Origin: Pseudobutyrivibrio ruminis HUN009
Lineage (GTDB): Bacteria; Bacillota; Clostridia; Lachnospirales; Lachnospiraceae
Direction: 5' to 3'
NCBI RefSeq assembly: GCF_000703005.1
Contig: NZ_JNLH01000001.1
Coordinates: forward strand, 1,019,501 to 1,083,500
Length of the DNA: 64,000 bases
Shown here piece after piece: positions 34,212 to 43,140 of this stretch (within the stretch, counting starts at the first letter, position 1; each line of letters starts with the position of its first letter). The notes under the pieces were generated by a model, which saw only the letters and a list, made by a program, of their open reading frames with translations, was not told the origin of the DNA and searched no databases. A program made the position numbers and the translations under genes.

Positions 34212-34736
34212 ATGAGTGAGAACATCAGAGTTCTTTTGCCTGAAGAAGAATTGGCAGCACGTATTGCAGAATTAGGAGCACAAATCAGCAAGGATTATGA
34301 AGGAGAATCAGTATTTCTTGTTTGCATCTTAAAGGGCGCTTCATTCTTTGCTTGTGAGTTGGCAAAAAGAATCACAGTTCCAGTAATTATCGATTTTATG
34401 GCTACATCAAGCTACGGTAGCGGCACAGTTTCTTCTGGTGTAGTTAAGATTAAAAAGGACTTGGATTTAGATCCAACAGGCCAGAACGTTATCATCGTTG
34501 AAGATATCATTGATAGTGGAAATACATTAAACTACCTTGGTCAGCTTTTCAAAGATCGTGGCGCTAAGTCAGTTCGTATGGTCACAATGCTTGATAAGCC
34601 AGATCGTCGTGAGGTAGATGTACACGTTGATTACACTGGATTTACTATTCCAGATCAGTTCGTAGTTGGTTACGGCCTTGATTACGACCAGAAGTATCGT
34701 AATCTTCCATACATTGGCGTTGTAGAGCTAGATTAG
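34212..34736 (+). CDS. hpt: Hypoxanthine phosphoribosyltransferase
   Basis: Purine salvage: converts hypoxanthine or guanine plus PRPP to IMP or GMP. 174 residues, the usual length. The PRPP motif VIIVEDIIDSGNTL and the SSYGSGTVSSGVVKIKKDLD loop are clear, as is GYGLDYDQKYRNLPYIG near the C-terminus. ACGGAGGA precedes the start. The order tilS-hpt-ftsH is conserved in Firmicutes. Confidence 0.97.
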   Translation: MSENIRVLLPEEELAARIAELGAQISKDYEGESVFLVCILKGASFFACELAKRITVPVIIDFMATSSYGSGTVSSGVVKIKKDLDLDPTGQNVIIVEDIIDSGNTLNYLGQLFKDRGAKSVRMVTMLDKPDRREVDVHVDYTGFTIPDQFVVGYGLDYDQKYRNLPYIGVVELD

Positions 34737-34745
34737 GAGGCGGAT

Positions 34746-36605
34746 TTGAAGAAAAACAGAGCTTCAGGAATGATTATCTATGCTTTGTTTGTTTTTGTTG
34801 TGTTAGCTATTCTTTACACAAGCATGGGTAAATCAACTACCACATACACCCGAAGAGAATTTGACAAGGCCTTGGCAAGAGATGAGGTAAAATCAGTCAA
34901 TATTACTCAGAATGAAGAGGTGCCAACTGGCGCAGCAGAAATTACTCTTACTGATGGCACAGAGGCTACTCTTTATGTTTCGGATGTTAACGAAATTCAG
35001 GATGAATTAAAAGAAGCAAAGGTTGCTTATACTGTTTCAGATATTCCACATGACAGTTGGATTTCTGAATTGTTACCAATGCTTATTGTCTTAGGCGCAG
35101 TATTTATTCTCTTTATGATTATGATGAATGCGCAGGGCGCTGGTGGTGGCGGTGCCAATGCCAGAATGATGAACTTCGGGAAAAGCAGAGCTAAGCTTAC
35201 CAACAAAGAAGACATTCACACTACTTTTGATAATGTAGCCGGATTAAAGGAAGAAAAAGAAGAAGTTGAAGAACTTGTCGATTTCTTGAAGGATCCTGCT
35301 AAGTACACAAAAATCGGTGCTAGAATCCCTAAGGGAGTTATCTTAGTAGGCCCTCCAGGAACAGGTAAGACACTTCTTGCAAAGGCTATAGCTGGAGAAG
35401 CAGGAGTTCCATTCTTCTCAATCTCTGGTTCAGATTTTGTTGAGATGTTTGTTGGTGTTGGTGCTTCCCGTGTCCGTGATTTGTTCCAGGAAGCAAAGCA
35501 GAATGCACCATGTATCGTGTTTATCGATGAGATTGATGCGGTAGCAAGACGCCGTGGTACAGGTATGGGTGGCGGCCATGATGAACGAGAGCAGACACTT
35601 AACCAGCTTCTTGTAGAGATGGATGGTTTCGGTGTTAACGAAGGCATCATTGTTATGGCAGCTACAAACCGTGTAGATATTTTAGACCAGGCTATCATGC
35701 GTCCAGGACGTTTCGATAGAAAGGTTTATGTTGGCAGCCCTGATGTAAAGGGCCGCGAGGAAATCCTCAAGGTACACGCTAGCAACAAGGCTCTAGCGGA
35801 GGATGTTGATTTGAAACAGGTTGCTCAGGCAACAGTTGGTTTTACTGGCGCAGATTTAGAGAACCTTCTTAATGAAGCAGCTATTCTAGCAGCTGGTGAA
35901 AAAAGACAATATATCCTTCAGGAAGATATCAAGAGATCTTTCGTAAAGGTTGGAATTGGTAAAGAAAAGAAGAGTAAGGTTGTTTCAGAGAAAGAAAAGA
36001 AGATTACAGCATACCACGAAGCTGGACATGCAATTCTTTTCCATGTGCTTCCAGATGTAGGACCGGTATATTCAGTATCTATCATTCCTACAGGTGCAAG
36101 TGCAGCAGGCTACACAATGCCTATCAATGAAAATGACGAGATCTTTAATACAAAAGGCAAGATGACTCAGGATATTATCGTTTCTTTGGGTGGACGTGTT
36201 GCCGAAGAACTTATATTTGACGATGTTACCACTGGTGCCTCTAATGACATCAAGCAGGCTACAAAGATGGCTAGAAACATGGTAACAAAGTATGGATTCT
36301 CAAAAAATATAGGTATGATTCACTACGGTGATGACGATGAAGAAGTATTCATCGGCCGTGATTTGGCTCATACAAAAGGCTTTTCAGAGGCTACAGCTAA
36401 AGCCATCGATGATGAAGTTAAACGAATCATTGATGAATGTTATGAAAAAGCTGTGAAAATTTTGCGAGAAAACGAACAGATACTACACAAATGTGCTAAT
36501 CTATTATTAGAAAAAGAAAAGATAGGACGAAGCGAGTTTGAGGCCCTATTTGAATCTTCAGGTACGAATGAGACCGCTGTAGAGGGTATAAACTGGGGAG
36601 AATAG
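34746..36605 (+). CDS. ftsH: ATP-dependent zinc metalloprotease FtsH
   Basis: A membrane-anchored AAA protease that degrades damaged membrane and regulatory proteins. 619 residues. TM1 is at about 8-26 and TM2 at about 106-127. Walker A GPPGTGKT lies at 202-209, then Walker B IVFIDEIDA, the second region of homology (NRVDILDQAIMRPGRFDR) and the zinc site HEAGH near 425. The start is TTG with AGGAGG 7 nt upstream. It ends the divIC-tilS-hpt-ftsH block. Confidence 0.97.
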   Translation: MKKNRASGMIIYALFVFVVLAILYTSMGKSTTTYTRREFDKALARDEVKSVNITQNEEVPTGAAEITLTDGTEATLYVSDVNEIQDELKEAKVAYTVSDIPHDSWISELLPMLIVLGAVFILFMIMMNAQGAGGGGANARMMNFGKSRAKLTNKEDIHTTFDNVAGLKEEKEEVEELVDFLKDPAKYTKIGARIPKGVILVGPPGTGKTLLAKAIAGEAGVPFFSISGSDFVEMFVGVGASRVRDLFQEAKQNAPCIVFIDEIDAVARRRGTGMGGGHDEREQTLNQLLVEMDGFGVNEGIIVMAATNRVDILDQAIMRPGRFDRKVYVGSPDVKGREEILKVHASNKALAEDVDLKQVAQATVGFTGADLENLLNEAAILAAGEKRQYILQEDIKRSFVKVGIGKEKKSKVVSEKEKKITAYHEAGHAILFHVLPDVGPVYSVSIIPTGASAAGYTMPINENDEIFNTKGKMTQDIIVSLGGRVAEELIFDDVTTGASNDIKQATKMARNMVTKYGFSKNIGMIHYGDDDEEVFIGRDLAHTKGFSEATAKAIDDEVKRIIDECYEKAVKILRENEQILHKCANLLLEKEKIGRSEFEALFESSGTNETAVEGINWGE

Positions 36606-36651
36606 TGCAATATGCACAAAAGTCATAGTTGGTATTTGTTATATTTGTGCA
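36605..36651. repeat. Overlapping inverted repeats after ftsH
   Basis: GTGCA-ATA-TGCAC (36605-36617) overlaps a second pair, TGCACAAA (36613-36620) with TTTGTGCA (36644-36651). The two pairings exclude each other. Neither has a T-tract, so they are not plain terminators. Confidence 0.5.
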
Positions 36652-36748
36652 CACTTAAGTATTGTGAGGTCATATAATAATCATCGTAAAAACCCCCCAA
36701 TACATTATATAATTTTTACTAACCCCATAGTAAAAATACCTTCTCCTA

Positions 36749-36777
36749 AAAAGACAGCGATCGTTGCTGTCTTTTTT
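36749..36777 (+). terminator. Terminator downstream of ftsH
   Basis: AAGACAGCGA pairs with TCGTTGCTGTCTT (7-8 bp core GACAGC/GCTGTC), followed by six T. Confidence 0.88.
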
Positions 36778-36807
36778 ACTATCTAAAAATATCTAAGGGG
36801 AGTTGGA

Positions 36808-38832
36808 ATGAACATCCAAGCTATTTACTCGGACGGTACAGCTGAATATAGAACTCCTATGGAACCGGAGCCTTTTGACTTAGTAACTATCAGATTGCGT
36901 GTATACCATCAGGAAGACCTGGAGGCTTTTTTAGTATCTGGTGATAAGAACATTAGAATGCATCTAGAGAGAACTCGTGGAGAGTTTGATTACTATACAT
37001 GCGATGTTAAGCTTGAAGATAAAGAGTTTAGATATCACTTTGAAATAGTGGGAGACTATGGCCTATATTATTACGATAGAGTAGGTCTTTGGCGTGATCA
37101 TAGAGAACATTACGAGTTTTCTATTATGCCAGGTTTTTCCACACCTTCCTGGTCGAAAGGTGCGGTTATGTACCAAATCCTTGTGGATAGATTCTATAAG
37201 GGCGACCCAAGCACAGATGTAGAAACAAATGAATATCATTATGTAGGAGCACCAGTTGAGCGTGTTGAGAACTGGGATTCTATACCTGCAAATCTTGATA
37301 TAGGAAGATTCTATGGCGGAGACCTAGAGGGAGTCAGACAGAAACTCCATTATCTCAAAAGCTTGGGGGTTGAAGTAATATATTTCAATCCGCTGTTTGT
37401 TTCCCCTTCTAACCATAAATACGATACCTCAGATTATGACTACATAGATCCTCACCTCACTGTAATTAAAAAAGATGGAGGAGAGTGTCTAAAGGATGGG
37501 GATTATGACAATTCTCATGCCACTAAATACAAGCTTAGAGTGACCAATAAGGAAAATCTTGAAGCAAGTAATCAATTCTTTGCAGACTTTGTTAGAGAAG
37601 CTCATGAGAAGGGAATACGCGTAATTATTGATGGTGTATTTAATCACTGTGGTTCCTTCAACAAATGGCTCAACAGAGAAAAGATTTATTCAAAGGAAGA
37701 GGGGTACGCTCCAGGAGCTTATGAAAGCAAGGACAGCCCATATCACAATTTCTTCTACTTTTATGAGGATACATGGCCAGACAACAAATCATATGACGGC
37801 TGGTGGAGTCATGATACGTTGCCAAAGCTAAATTATGAGGAATCGCCTGAATTGTGCCAGTATATCCTCAATATAGGTAAAAAATGGGTTAGTGAGCCAT
37901 ATAATTGCGATGGATGGAGACTTGATGTAGCTGCCGACTTAGGTCACTCAGAAGAGTTTAATCATAAGTTTTGGCATGATTTTAGAGATGCAGTAAAATC
38001 AGCAAATCCAAATGCAATCATCCTTGCAGAGCATTATGGTAATCCGACTGCCTGGCTGGCTGGTGACCAGTGGGATACAGTAATGAACTATGATGCCTTT
38101 ATGGAGCCGCTTACATTCTTTTTAACGGGAATGGAGAAGCATTCTGATGAATTCCAACCTAGCGCTATTGGTGACGGTGAAAGATTCAAAAATACAATGC
38201 TCCATTTTATGGCAAGGCTGAAGACTCCATCATTGTATTGCGCAATGAATCAGCTTTCTAACCATGACCATTCAAGATTTTTGACAAGAACAAATCACAC
38301 TGTAGGAAGACTTGCCACCAAAGGGGCTAAGGCTGCTGAGGATGGTGTAAGTATTCCTGTTATGAAGCTGGCTGAAATGATACAAATGACATGGCCTGGT
38401 GCTCCGACATTGTATTATGGTGATGAAGCTGGCGTATGTGGCTTCACAGATCCAGATAGCCGCAGAACATATCCATGGGGCCATTGTAACTATGATCTTA
38501 TCGATTTCACTAGAGATATGATTATGGTTCATAAACTAAGTCCAGCCATTAAGCAGGGATCGTTTAGATTTTTAAATTGTGGTCAGGGATTTATTAGCTA
38601 TGCCAGATTCACAGCCAATGAGCAAGTTATCGTAGTTATCAACAGCAATGGCAATGGCATAGAAGTGGATATTCCAGTTTGGATAGCTGGCGTTCCATTA
38701 AATTGCAACTTGGAAAGAGTAATTATGACCAATGAGGTTGGCTATTCAATAATGCCTACCGATATAATTGTTGAAGGAGGAAACCTTCACGTCAGCCTTC
38801 AACCATATACCGGCATAGTGTACAAAAGATAG
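36808..38832 (+). CDS. Glycoside hydrolase family 13 (alpha-glucosidase/neopullulanase-like)
   Basis: A 674-residue cytosolic enzyme acting on alpha-1,4/1,6-glucans or maltodextrins. An N-terminal beta-sandwich (about 1-110) precedes the catalytic barrel. GH13 regions: DGVFNH (275-280), DGWRLD (368-373, nucleophile D373), AEHYG (acid/base E408) and NHDHSRF (485-491, D487). PWGHCNYDLIDFTRDMI is near the C-terminal domain. There is no signal peptide. AGGGGAG precedes the start. The layout is like cyclomaltodextrinase/neopullulanase; the exact substrate cannot be settled. It stands alone and is not part of the cellobiose locus. Confidence 0.93.
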   Translation: MNIQAIYSDGTAEYRTPMEPEPFDLVTIRLRVYHQEDLEAFLVSGDKNIRMHLERTRGEFDYYTCDVKLEDKEFRYHFEIVGDYGLYYYDRVGLWRDHREHYEFSIMPGFSTPSWSKGAVMYQILVDRFYKGDPSTDVETNEYHYVGAPVERVENWDSIPANLDIGRFYGGDLEGVRQKLHYLKSLGVEVIYFNPLFVSPSNHKYDTSDYDYIDPHLTVIKKDGGECLKDGDYDNSHATKYKLRVTNKENLEASNQFFADFVREAHEKGIRVIIDGVFNHCGSFNKWLNREKIYSKEEGYAPGAYESKDSPYHNFFYFYEDTWPDNKSYDGWWSHDTLPKLNYEESPELCQYILNIGKKWVSEPYNCDGWRLDVAADLGHSEEFNHKFWHDFRDAVKSANPNAIILAEHYGNPTAWLAGDQWDTVMNYDAFMEPLTFFLTGMEKHSDEFQPSAIGDGERFKNTMLHFMARLKTPSLYCAMNQLSNHDHSRFLTRTNHTVGRLATKGAKAAEDGVSIPVMKLAEMIQMTWPGAPTLYYGDEAGVCGFTDPDSRRTYPWGHCNYDLIDFTRDMIMVHKLSPAIKQGSFRFLNCGQGFISYARFTANEQVIVVINSNGNGIEVDIPVWIAGVPLNCNLERVIMTNEVGYSIMPTDIIVEGGNLHVSLQPYTGIVYKR

Positions 38833-38846
38833 AATGGATATTTTAT

Positions 38847-38876
38847 TTTACAAGCATGTACAACATATAGTATAAT
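38847..38876 (+). promoter_or_regulatory. Promoter of the J-domain gene
   Basis: TTTACA (38847-38852) and TATAAT (38871-38876) have an 18-bp spacer. Confidence 0.6.
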
Positions 38877-38938
38877 CATTACAAGTTTGGGGAATGTTCC
38901 ACAATACTTAGGATGTAATACTATACGGGAGAGTTATT

Positions 38939-39388
38939 ATGGCAAAGGATCTCACATGTCAAGGCAAGATCGACATGCAAGCACTTGAGGACCGACATAA
39001 AGAGTTAGAAAAAGCATGGAATGATTTGCTAAAAGAAAGAAGAGAGTTTGAAGCAAGGATTCATACTCTCGAACAGCAGGAAAAACAGTTTGAGTTGAAA
39101 TGGGAATTACTAATCCAGGAAACTCAAAAGCTTGCTGATGATAAATTACAATTTGAGAGAAAGAAGAAATTCTTTGATCAAGTACAGGCTCACTCTGTGG
39201 AGCCTTATGTAGCTGAGGATAACATCGTCCATGGGGAGATGTTCTTTTCTGGTGTCACCACACCAAAGGCCCTTAAAAAGCGTTATAAGGACCTTATTAA
39301 GATTTACCATCCTGATGGAGAATCTGGCGACACAGCTACTGTGGCAGAGATTAATCGTGAATACGAGGATCTCAAAAATCAGATGTAA
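38939..39388 (+). CDS. Small coiled-coil protein with C-terminal J domain
   Basis: A 149-residue soluble protein. Residues about 12-80 are a highly charged coiled coil (heptad-like, rich in Glu, Lys and Gln). The C-terminus (about 108-149) is a short J domain: PKALKKRYKDLIKIYHPD with the HPD motif at 124-126, then a helix with INREYEDLK. The HPD loop is what stimulates DnaK-type ATPase, so this may be a specialised co-chaperone. The zinc and substrate domains of DnaJ are absent. GGGAGAG precedes the start. It has its own promoter, and its terminator lies inside the convergent gene. Its client is unknown. Confidence 0.75.
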   Translation: MAKDLTCQGKIDMQALEDRHKELEKAWNDLLKERREFEARIHTLEQQEKQFELKWELLIQETQKLADDKLQFERKKKFFDQVQAHSVEPYVAEDNIVHGEMFFSGVTTPKALKKRYKDLIKIYHPDGESGDTATVAEINREYEDLKNQM

Positions 39389-40265
39389 TGAAATTCATAT
39401 CATCAGGCAATGGAGCGACAAACTCCATTGCCTTTTTTGTTATAGGGTGAATAAAACTGATTTTGTGTGAATGTAAAGCCTGCCTTGTCATATATTCAAA
39501 ATCAGGATTGTATAAATGGTCTCCGATTAATGGATGGCCAATATATTGAAAATGAACACGAATCTGATGGGTACGGCCTGTCTCAAGATGAATTGAGATT
39601 AGGCTGTGCCCTTTTTTCTCATCAATCACTTTATAGTGGGTGATGGCGCGCTCGCCATTTTCAAAATCTACCTGTCTTGTGATAATAGAATCGTCTACAC
39701 GTCCTATAGGAGCATCTATTGTGCCTTCAGGCTCATCAAGATGACCACGGACGATGGCATAGTATTCTCTATGAAACTCACGGTTTTTTACCATCGTAGA
39801 TAAAATATTTCCGGAAACTAAGTGCTTAGCAATGACAGTAAGCCCAGAAGTATTCTTATCTAGTCGATTAGCACATCTAAATATAAAAGGCTTATTCTGA
39901 GCCTCATAATAATATGCTAGACCGTTTGCTAAGGAATCTTCGTAGTGATTTAAGCTAGGGTGTATAGGGAGTCCAGCAGGCTTATTAATGACGATTATAT
40001 CCTCATCCTCATAAACGATATCCAAATCCATTTTTACTGGTGGAATCTTTTCGGATGAATCATCTTCGGAGATATTTACAGTTAAAATCTCGCCGGCCTG
40101 GAGTTTGCGATTCATATGTACCCACTCACCATCGATAACCACATTGTTTGGCATTTTTTTAATTGCGGTGATGTTAGCGCTGGAGTAACCATGAGCTTTT
40201 AGATATTTATCTATAGAATATCCTGCATATTCAGAATTGATTTCATAAGTTAATGTTCTATTCAT
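39372..40265 (-). CDS. RluA-family pseudouridine synthase with S4 domain
   Basis: A 297-residue rRNA-type pseudouridine synthase. An S4-like N-terminus (SIDKYLKAHGYSSANITAIKKMPNNVVIDGEWV) precedes the catalytic domain, with NRLDKNTSGLTVIAKH (catalytic Asp in RLD), GRTHQIRVHFQYIGHPLIGD and a C-terminal FVAPLPDDM. The modified site is unknown (RluD-like subgroup). The start follows a short AT-rich leader. Its last 17 nt overlap the end of the J-domain gene on the other strand, and the plus-strand terminator is embedded in its last codons. Confidence 0.92.
   Translation of the reverse strand: MNRTLTYEINSEYAGYSIDKYLKAHGYSSANITAIKKMPNNVVIDGEWVHMNRKLQAGEILTVNISEDDSSEKIPPVKMDLDIVYEDEDIIVINKPAGLPIHPSLNHYEDSLANGLAYYYEAQNKPFIFRCANRLDKNTSGLTVIAKHLVSGNILSTMVKNREFHREYYAIVRGHLDEPEGTIDAPIGRVDDSIITRQVDFENGERAITHYKVIDEKKGHSLISIHLETGRTHQIRVHFQYIGHPLIGDHLYNPDFEYMTRQALHSHKISFIHPITKKAMEFVAPLPDDMNFITSDF
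39406..39438 (+). terminator. Terminator of the J-domain gene, inside the opposing gene
   Basis: GGCAATGGAG (39406-39415) pairs with CTCCATTGCC (39423-39432), followed by six T. It overlaps codons near the C-terminus of the minus-strand synthase. Confidence 0.88.
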
Positions 40266-40297
40266 AGCTATAATTTATCTGTATATAAAGAAAAAGT

Positions 40298-40335
40298 CAA
40301 AAATAAAGAGCTCATACTGGGGCGTATGAGCTCTT
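40298..40335 (-). terminator. Terminator of the cellobiose phosphorylase gene
   Basis: AAGAGCTCATAC (40306-40317) pairs with GTATGAGCTCTT (40324-40335), a 12-bp perfect stem. Read on the minus strand it is followed by TATTTTT. Confidence 0.88.
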
Positions 40336-40384
40336 ATTGAAGAAGGAGAATTGGTTAAATGAAGAAAGTAAAGCTATTACTCTT

Positions 40385-42820
40385 TTACTTCATTGTAGCA
40401 ACCACGCTAACTGTTTTTTTAGAAGAATCGAATGGGATAACGTTTCCTTCGATCTCCTTGCCATCAACAGTAAGGCTAGCAACACCCTTTTGAACCTTGT
40501 TAGGATTCTTAATTTCGATGTTGTATATTACACCTCTGTATTCACGTGTGATATTGAAATCACCAAATGCAGCAGGTGTACATGGATTTACAGATAATCC
40601 CTCTAAGGTTGGGTAGATTCCTAAGATATACTGGGAAATATTTGTAAATGTCCAAGCAGCAGTACCTGTAAGCCAGCTGTTCTTAGCCTCACCATGGAAT
40701 CTGGCATCTGCGCCAGCAACCATCTGTGAGTAAACGTATGGCTCAGTTCTATGAATTTCTGAAATGTCCTCGATGTATGAAGGACAGGTTTTTTGGTAAA
40801 CTTCAAATGCTCTGTCACCACGGCCGATGCATGTCTCAGCAATTGAAATCCATGGATTGTTGTGACAGAAGATACCAGCATTCTCTTTGTATCCTGGTGG
40901 ATATGATGTAATCTCACCAAGTTCAAGATGATATCTCGTATAAGCAGGCTGTAAAATCATTACGCCGTACTTTGTATCAAGCTTTTCTTTTACAGAATCA
41001 AGGGCTTTCTTTGCCTTACCATCATCAACGCCTACACCGGCCATTACACACATACCTTGTGGCTCGATGTAGATCTGTCCCTCATCACATTCCTTTGAAC
41101 CAACTTTGTGGCTGTAAGCGTCATAAGCTCTTACGAACCAATCACCATCCCAGCCATCTTTTTCAATAGCAGCAGTCATCTTATCAACTTCTGTAAGAAC
41201 ACGAGCTTCTTCAGCAGTGTCTCCCATAAGCTTTGCAAGAGCTGCATATTCACGACCATATTTTACAAACATACCAGCAATAAATACTGATTCTGCAACA
41301 GGTCCTTCACTAGGTCCGAAGCACTGGAAGCTTTCGCCTGGATGCTCTGAGAAACAGTTAAGGTTGAGGCAGTCGTTCCAGTCAGCACGACCAATAAGTG
41401 GAAGGTCATGTGGACCCTTGTGATTTACAATATAATCAAATGAGCGCTTTAAGTGCTCCATAAGTGTTGTAGCGACTGACATATCATTATCGTAAGGAAC
41501 CATTTCCTTAAGAATTGATGTGTCTCCGGTTTCGCGGATGTAAGCAGATGTACCAGCGATTAACCAAAGTGGATCATCGTTAAATCCTGAACCGATATCA
41601 GAATTACCCTTCTTTGTAAGAGGCTGATACTGGTGATATGCTGAACCATCCTGGAACTGAGTTGAAGCAATATCAATGATTCTCTCACGAGCTCTGTCTG
41701 GAATAAGATGAACAAATCCAAGTAAATCCTGGCAAGAATCTCTGAATCCCATTCCTCGCCCAATACCGGTCTCATAGTAAGAAGCTGAACGAGACATGTT
41801 GAATGTAACCATACACTGATATTGATTCCAAATATTAACCATACGGTTTACATGCTCATCATTTGATTCAACATGGAACTTGCTGAGAAGTCCATCCCAG
41901 TATGTATTAAGCTTTGCAAGTGCGTTGTCAAAATCTTCTGTAGTTTGATATTTAGCAAGAAGAGCATTAGCTCTCTTTTTATTAATGATTCCTGGTTTTT
42001 CCCACTTTTCATCTTCAGGGTTTTCCACATAGCCTAAAGCAAATACAAAAGTTTTGCACTCTCCAGCGTCAAGTGAAAGATTAATCTGATGTGAAGCAAT
42101 TGGATACCATCCTGAAGCGATAGTATTGTGAAGCTTTCCTTCAATTACAGCTGCAGGTTTATCTGGACCATTATAGGCACCTCTGAATTCATCTCGGCTT
42201 GTTTCGAAACCATCAATCTTAGTATTAACTGAATATACAGCGTAGTGATTACGACGCTCGCGATATTCTGTTTTATGATAGATAGTTGAATCAATAACTT
42301 CAACTTCGCCGATTGAAAGGTTACGCTGATAATTCTTCATATCATCATCGGCATTCCATAGACACCATTCTACATACGAGAAAAGCTGTATATCTTTGTG
42401 AGCTGAGCTGTTGTTTGTGATTGTTACTTTTGTAAGTTCAACAGGATCACCAATTGGAACAAAAGTAATAAGCTCAGCCTTCACATCATTTTTAGCACCA
42501 GTAAACTTACTGTAACCAATACCATGACGACATTCATAGGAATCTAATTCAGTCTTGGTTGGCTGCCAGCCAGGATTCCAAATTGTATCTCCATCCTTAA
42601 TATAGAAATACTTACCATTTGTATCTGGTGTTGTGTCGTTATAGCGATAACGAGTCATACGTAAAAGCTTTGCATCTTTATAGAAAGTATAGCCACCGCA
42701 TGTGTTTGATATTAAAGAAAAGAAATCGGTACAACCCAAGTAGTTAATCCATGGTAATGGGGTTTTTGGAGTTGTGATTACATATTCTTTGTTTTGATCG
42801 TCGAAATGTCCGAACTTCAT
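40385..42820 (-). CDS. Cellobiose phosphorylase (GH94)
   Basis: 811 residues, the same length as the clostridial enzyme. It phosphorolyses cellobiose to alpha-glucose-1-phosphate and glucose in the cytosol, saving ATP. Family features: N-terminal KEYVITTPKTPLPWINYLG, YECRHGIGYSKF, the GIGRGMGFRDSCQDLLGFVH motif, YHQYQPLTKKGN, and the catalytic Asp483 in GRADWNDCLNLN. The start at 42820 has AGGGAGGA upstream; an in-frame start 27 nt earlier has none. It is divergent from the LacI regulator with operators in between. Cellobiose is favoured over cellodextrin because residues throughout follow the cellobiose phosphorylases, judged by memory of the family. Confidence 0.93.
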   Translation of the reverse strand: MKFGHFDDQNKEYVITTPKTPLPWINYLGCTDFFSLISNTCGGYTFYKDAKLLRMTRYRYNDTTPDTNGKYFYIKDGDTIWNPGWQPTKTELDSYECRHGIGYSKFTGAKNDVKAELITFVPIGDPVELTKVTITNNSSAHKDIQLFSYVEWCLWNADDDMKNYQRNLSIGEVEVIDSTIYHKTEYRERRNHYAVYSVNTKIDGFETSRDEFRGAYNGPDKPAAVIEGKLHNTIASGWYPIASHQINLSLDAGECKTFVFALGYVENPEDEKWEKPGIINKKRANALLAKYQTTEDFDNALAKLNTYWDGLLSKFHVESNDEHVNRMVNIWNQYQCMVTFNMSRSASYYETGIGRGMGFRDSCQDLLGFVHLIPDRARERIIDIASTQFQDGSAYHQYQPLTKKGNSDIGSGFNDDPLWLIAGTSAYIRETGDTSILKEMVPYDNDMSVATTLMEHLKRSFDYIVNHKGPHDLPLIGRADWNDCLNLNCFSEHPGESFQCFGPSEGPVAESVFIAGMFVKYGREYAALAKLMGDTAEEARVLTEVDKMTAAIEKDGWDGDWFVRAYDAYSHKVGSKECDEGQIYIEPQGMCVMAGVGVDDGKAKKALDSVKEKLDTKYGVMILQPAYTRYHLELGEITSYPPGYKENAGIFCHNNPWISIAETCIGRGDRAFEVYQKTCPSYIEDISEIHRTEPYVYSQMVAGADARFHGEAKNSWLTGTAAWTFTNISQYILGIYPTLEGLSVNPCTPAAFGDFNITREYRGVIYNIEIKNPNKVQKGVASLTVDGKEIEGNVIPFDSSKKTVSVVATMK

Positions 42821-43140
42821 ATATTCCTCCCTAAAACTAAGAACCAATTATTCATACAGAAAACGATTAAGTGAATAATTTGAGAGAAAAGCGGTTCATT
42901 TAAAGAAAACGAAGCGTAAACGTTTAAGTTAAAAGATATAATTTCTCGGCATTAGAATACCATAATTATCCTAAAAAGCAATTAGGTTGTTAAATGTTTG
43001 GCGATATTTCACTAAAACGGGTTACGAAACTGTAACGAAAAGACAAATTTTCGAAAAACTATTGTACATTTCGTAAAAAGGGGCTATATTGAAATTACGA
43101 AAACGATTAAGCGAATGTTTAACACACTAGGGAGAGAGTG
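42821..43140. promoter_or_regulatory. Divergent control region with LacI-type operators
   Basis: Two near-identical 16-bp sites, AAACGATTAAGTGAAT (42861-42876) and AAACGATTAAGCGAAT (43101-43116), flank the region, each built on CG-TTAA-CG. A perfect TAAACGTTTA palindrome lies at 42917-42926. The lacI-side promoter is TTGTAC (43062-43067), 17 bp, TATATT (43085-43090), with one operator just after its start point. TTACGAAA occurs at 43022-43029, inverted at 43069-43076, and at 43095-43102. Control of both the phosphorylase and the repressor is inferred. Confidence 0.7.

Noticed and set aside
40359..40493. 44-codon open frame (MKKVKLLLFYFIV...) with AGAAGGAG upstream, antisense to the end of the GH94 gene
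   Set aside because: Most of it is antisense to conserved GH94 codons, and it lies just past a minus-strand terminator. The hydrophobic look can arise from antisense reading. Coincidence is more likely.
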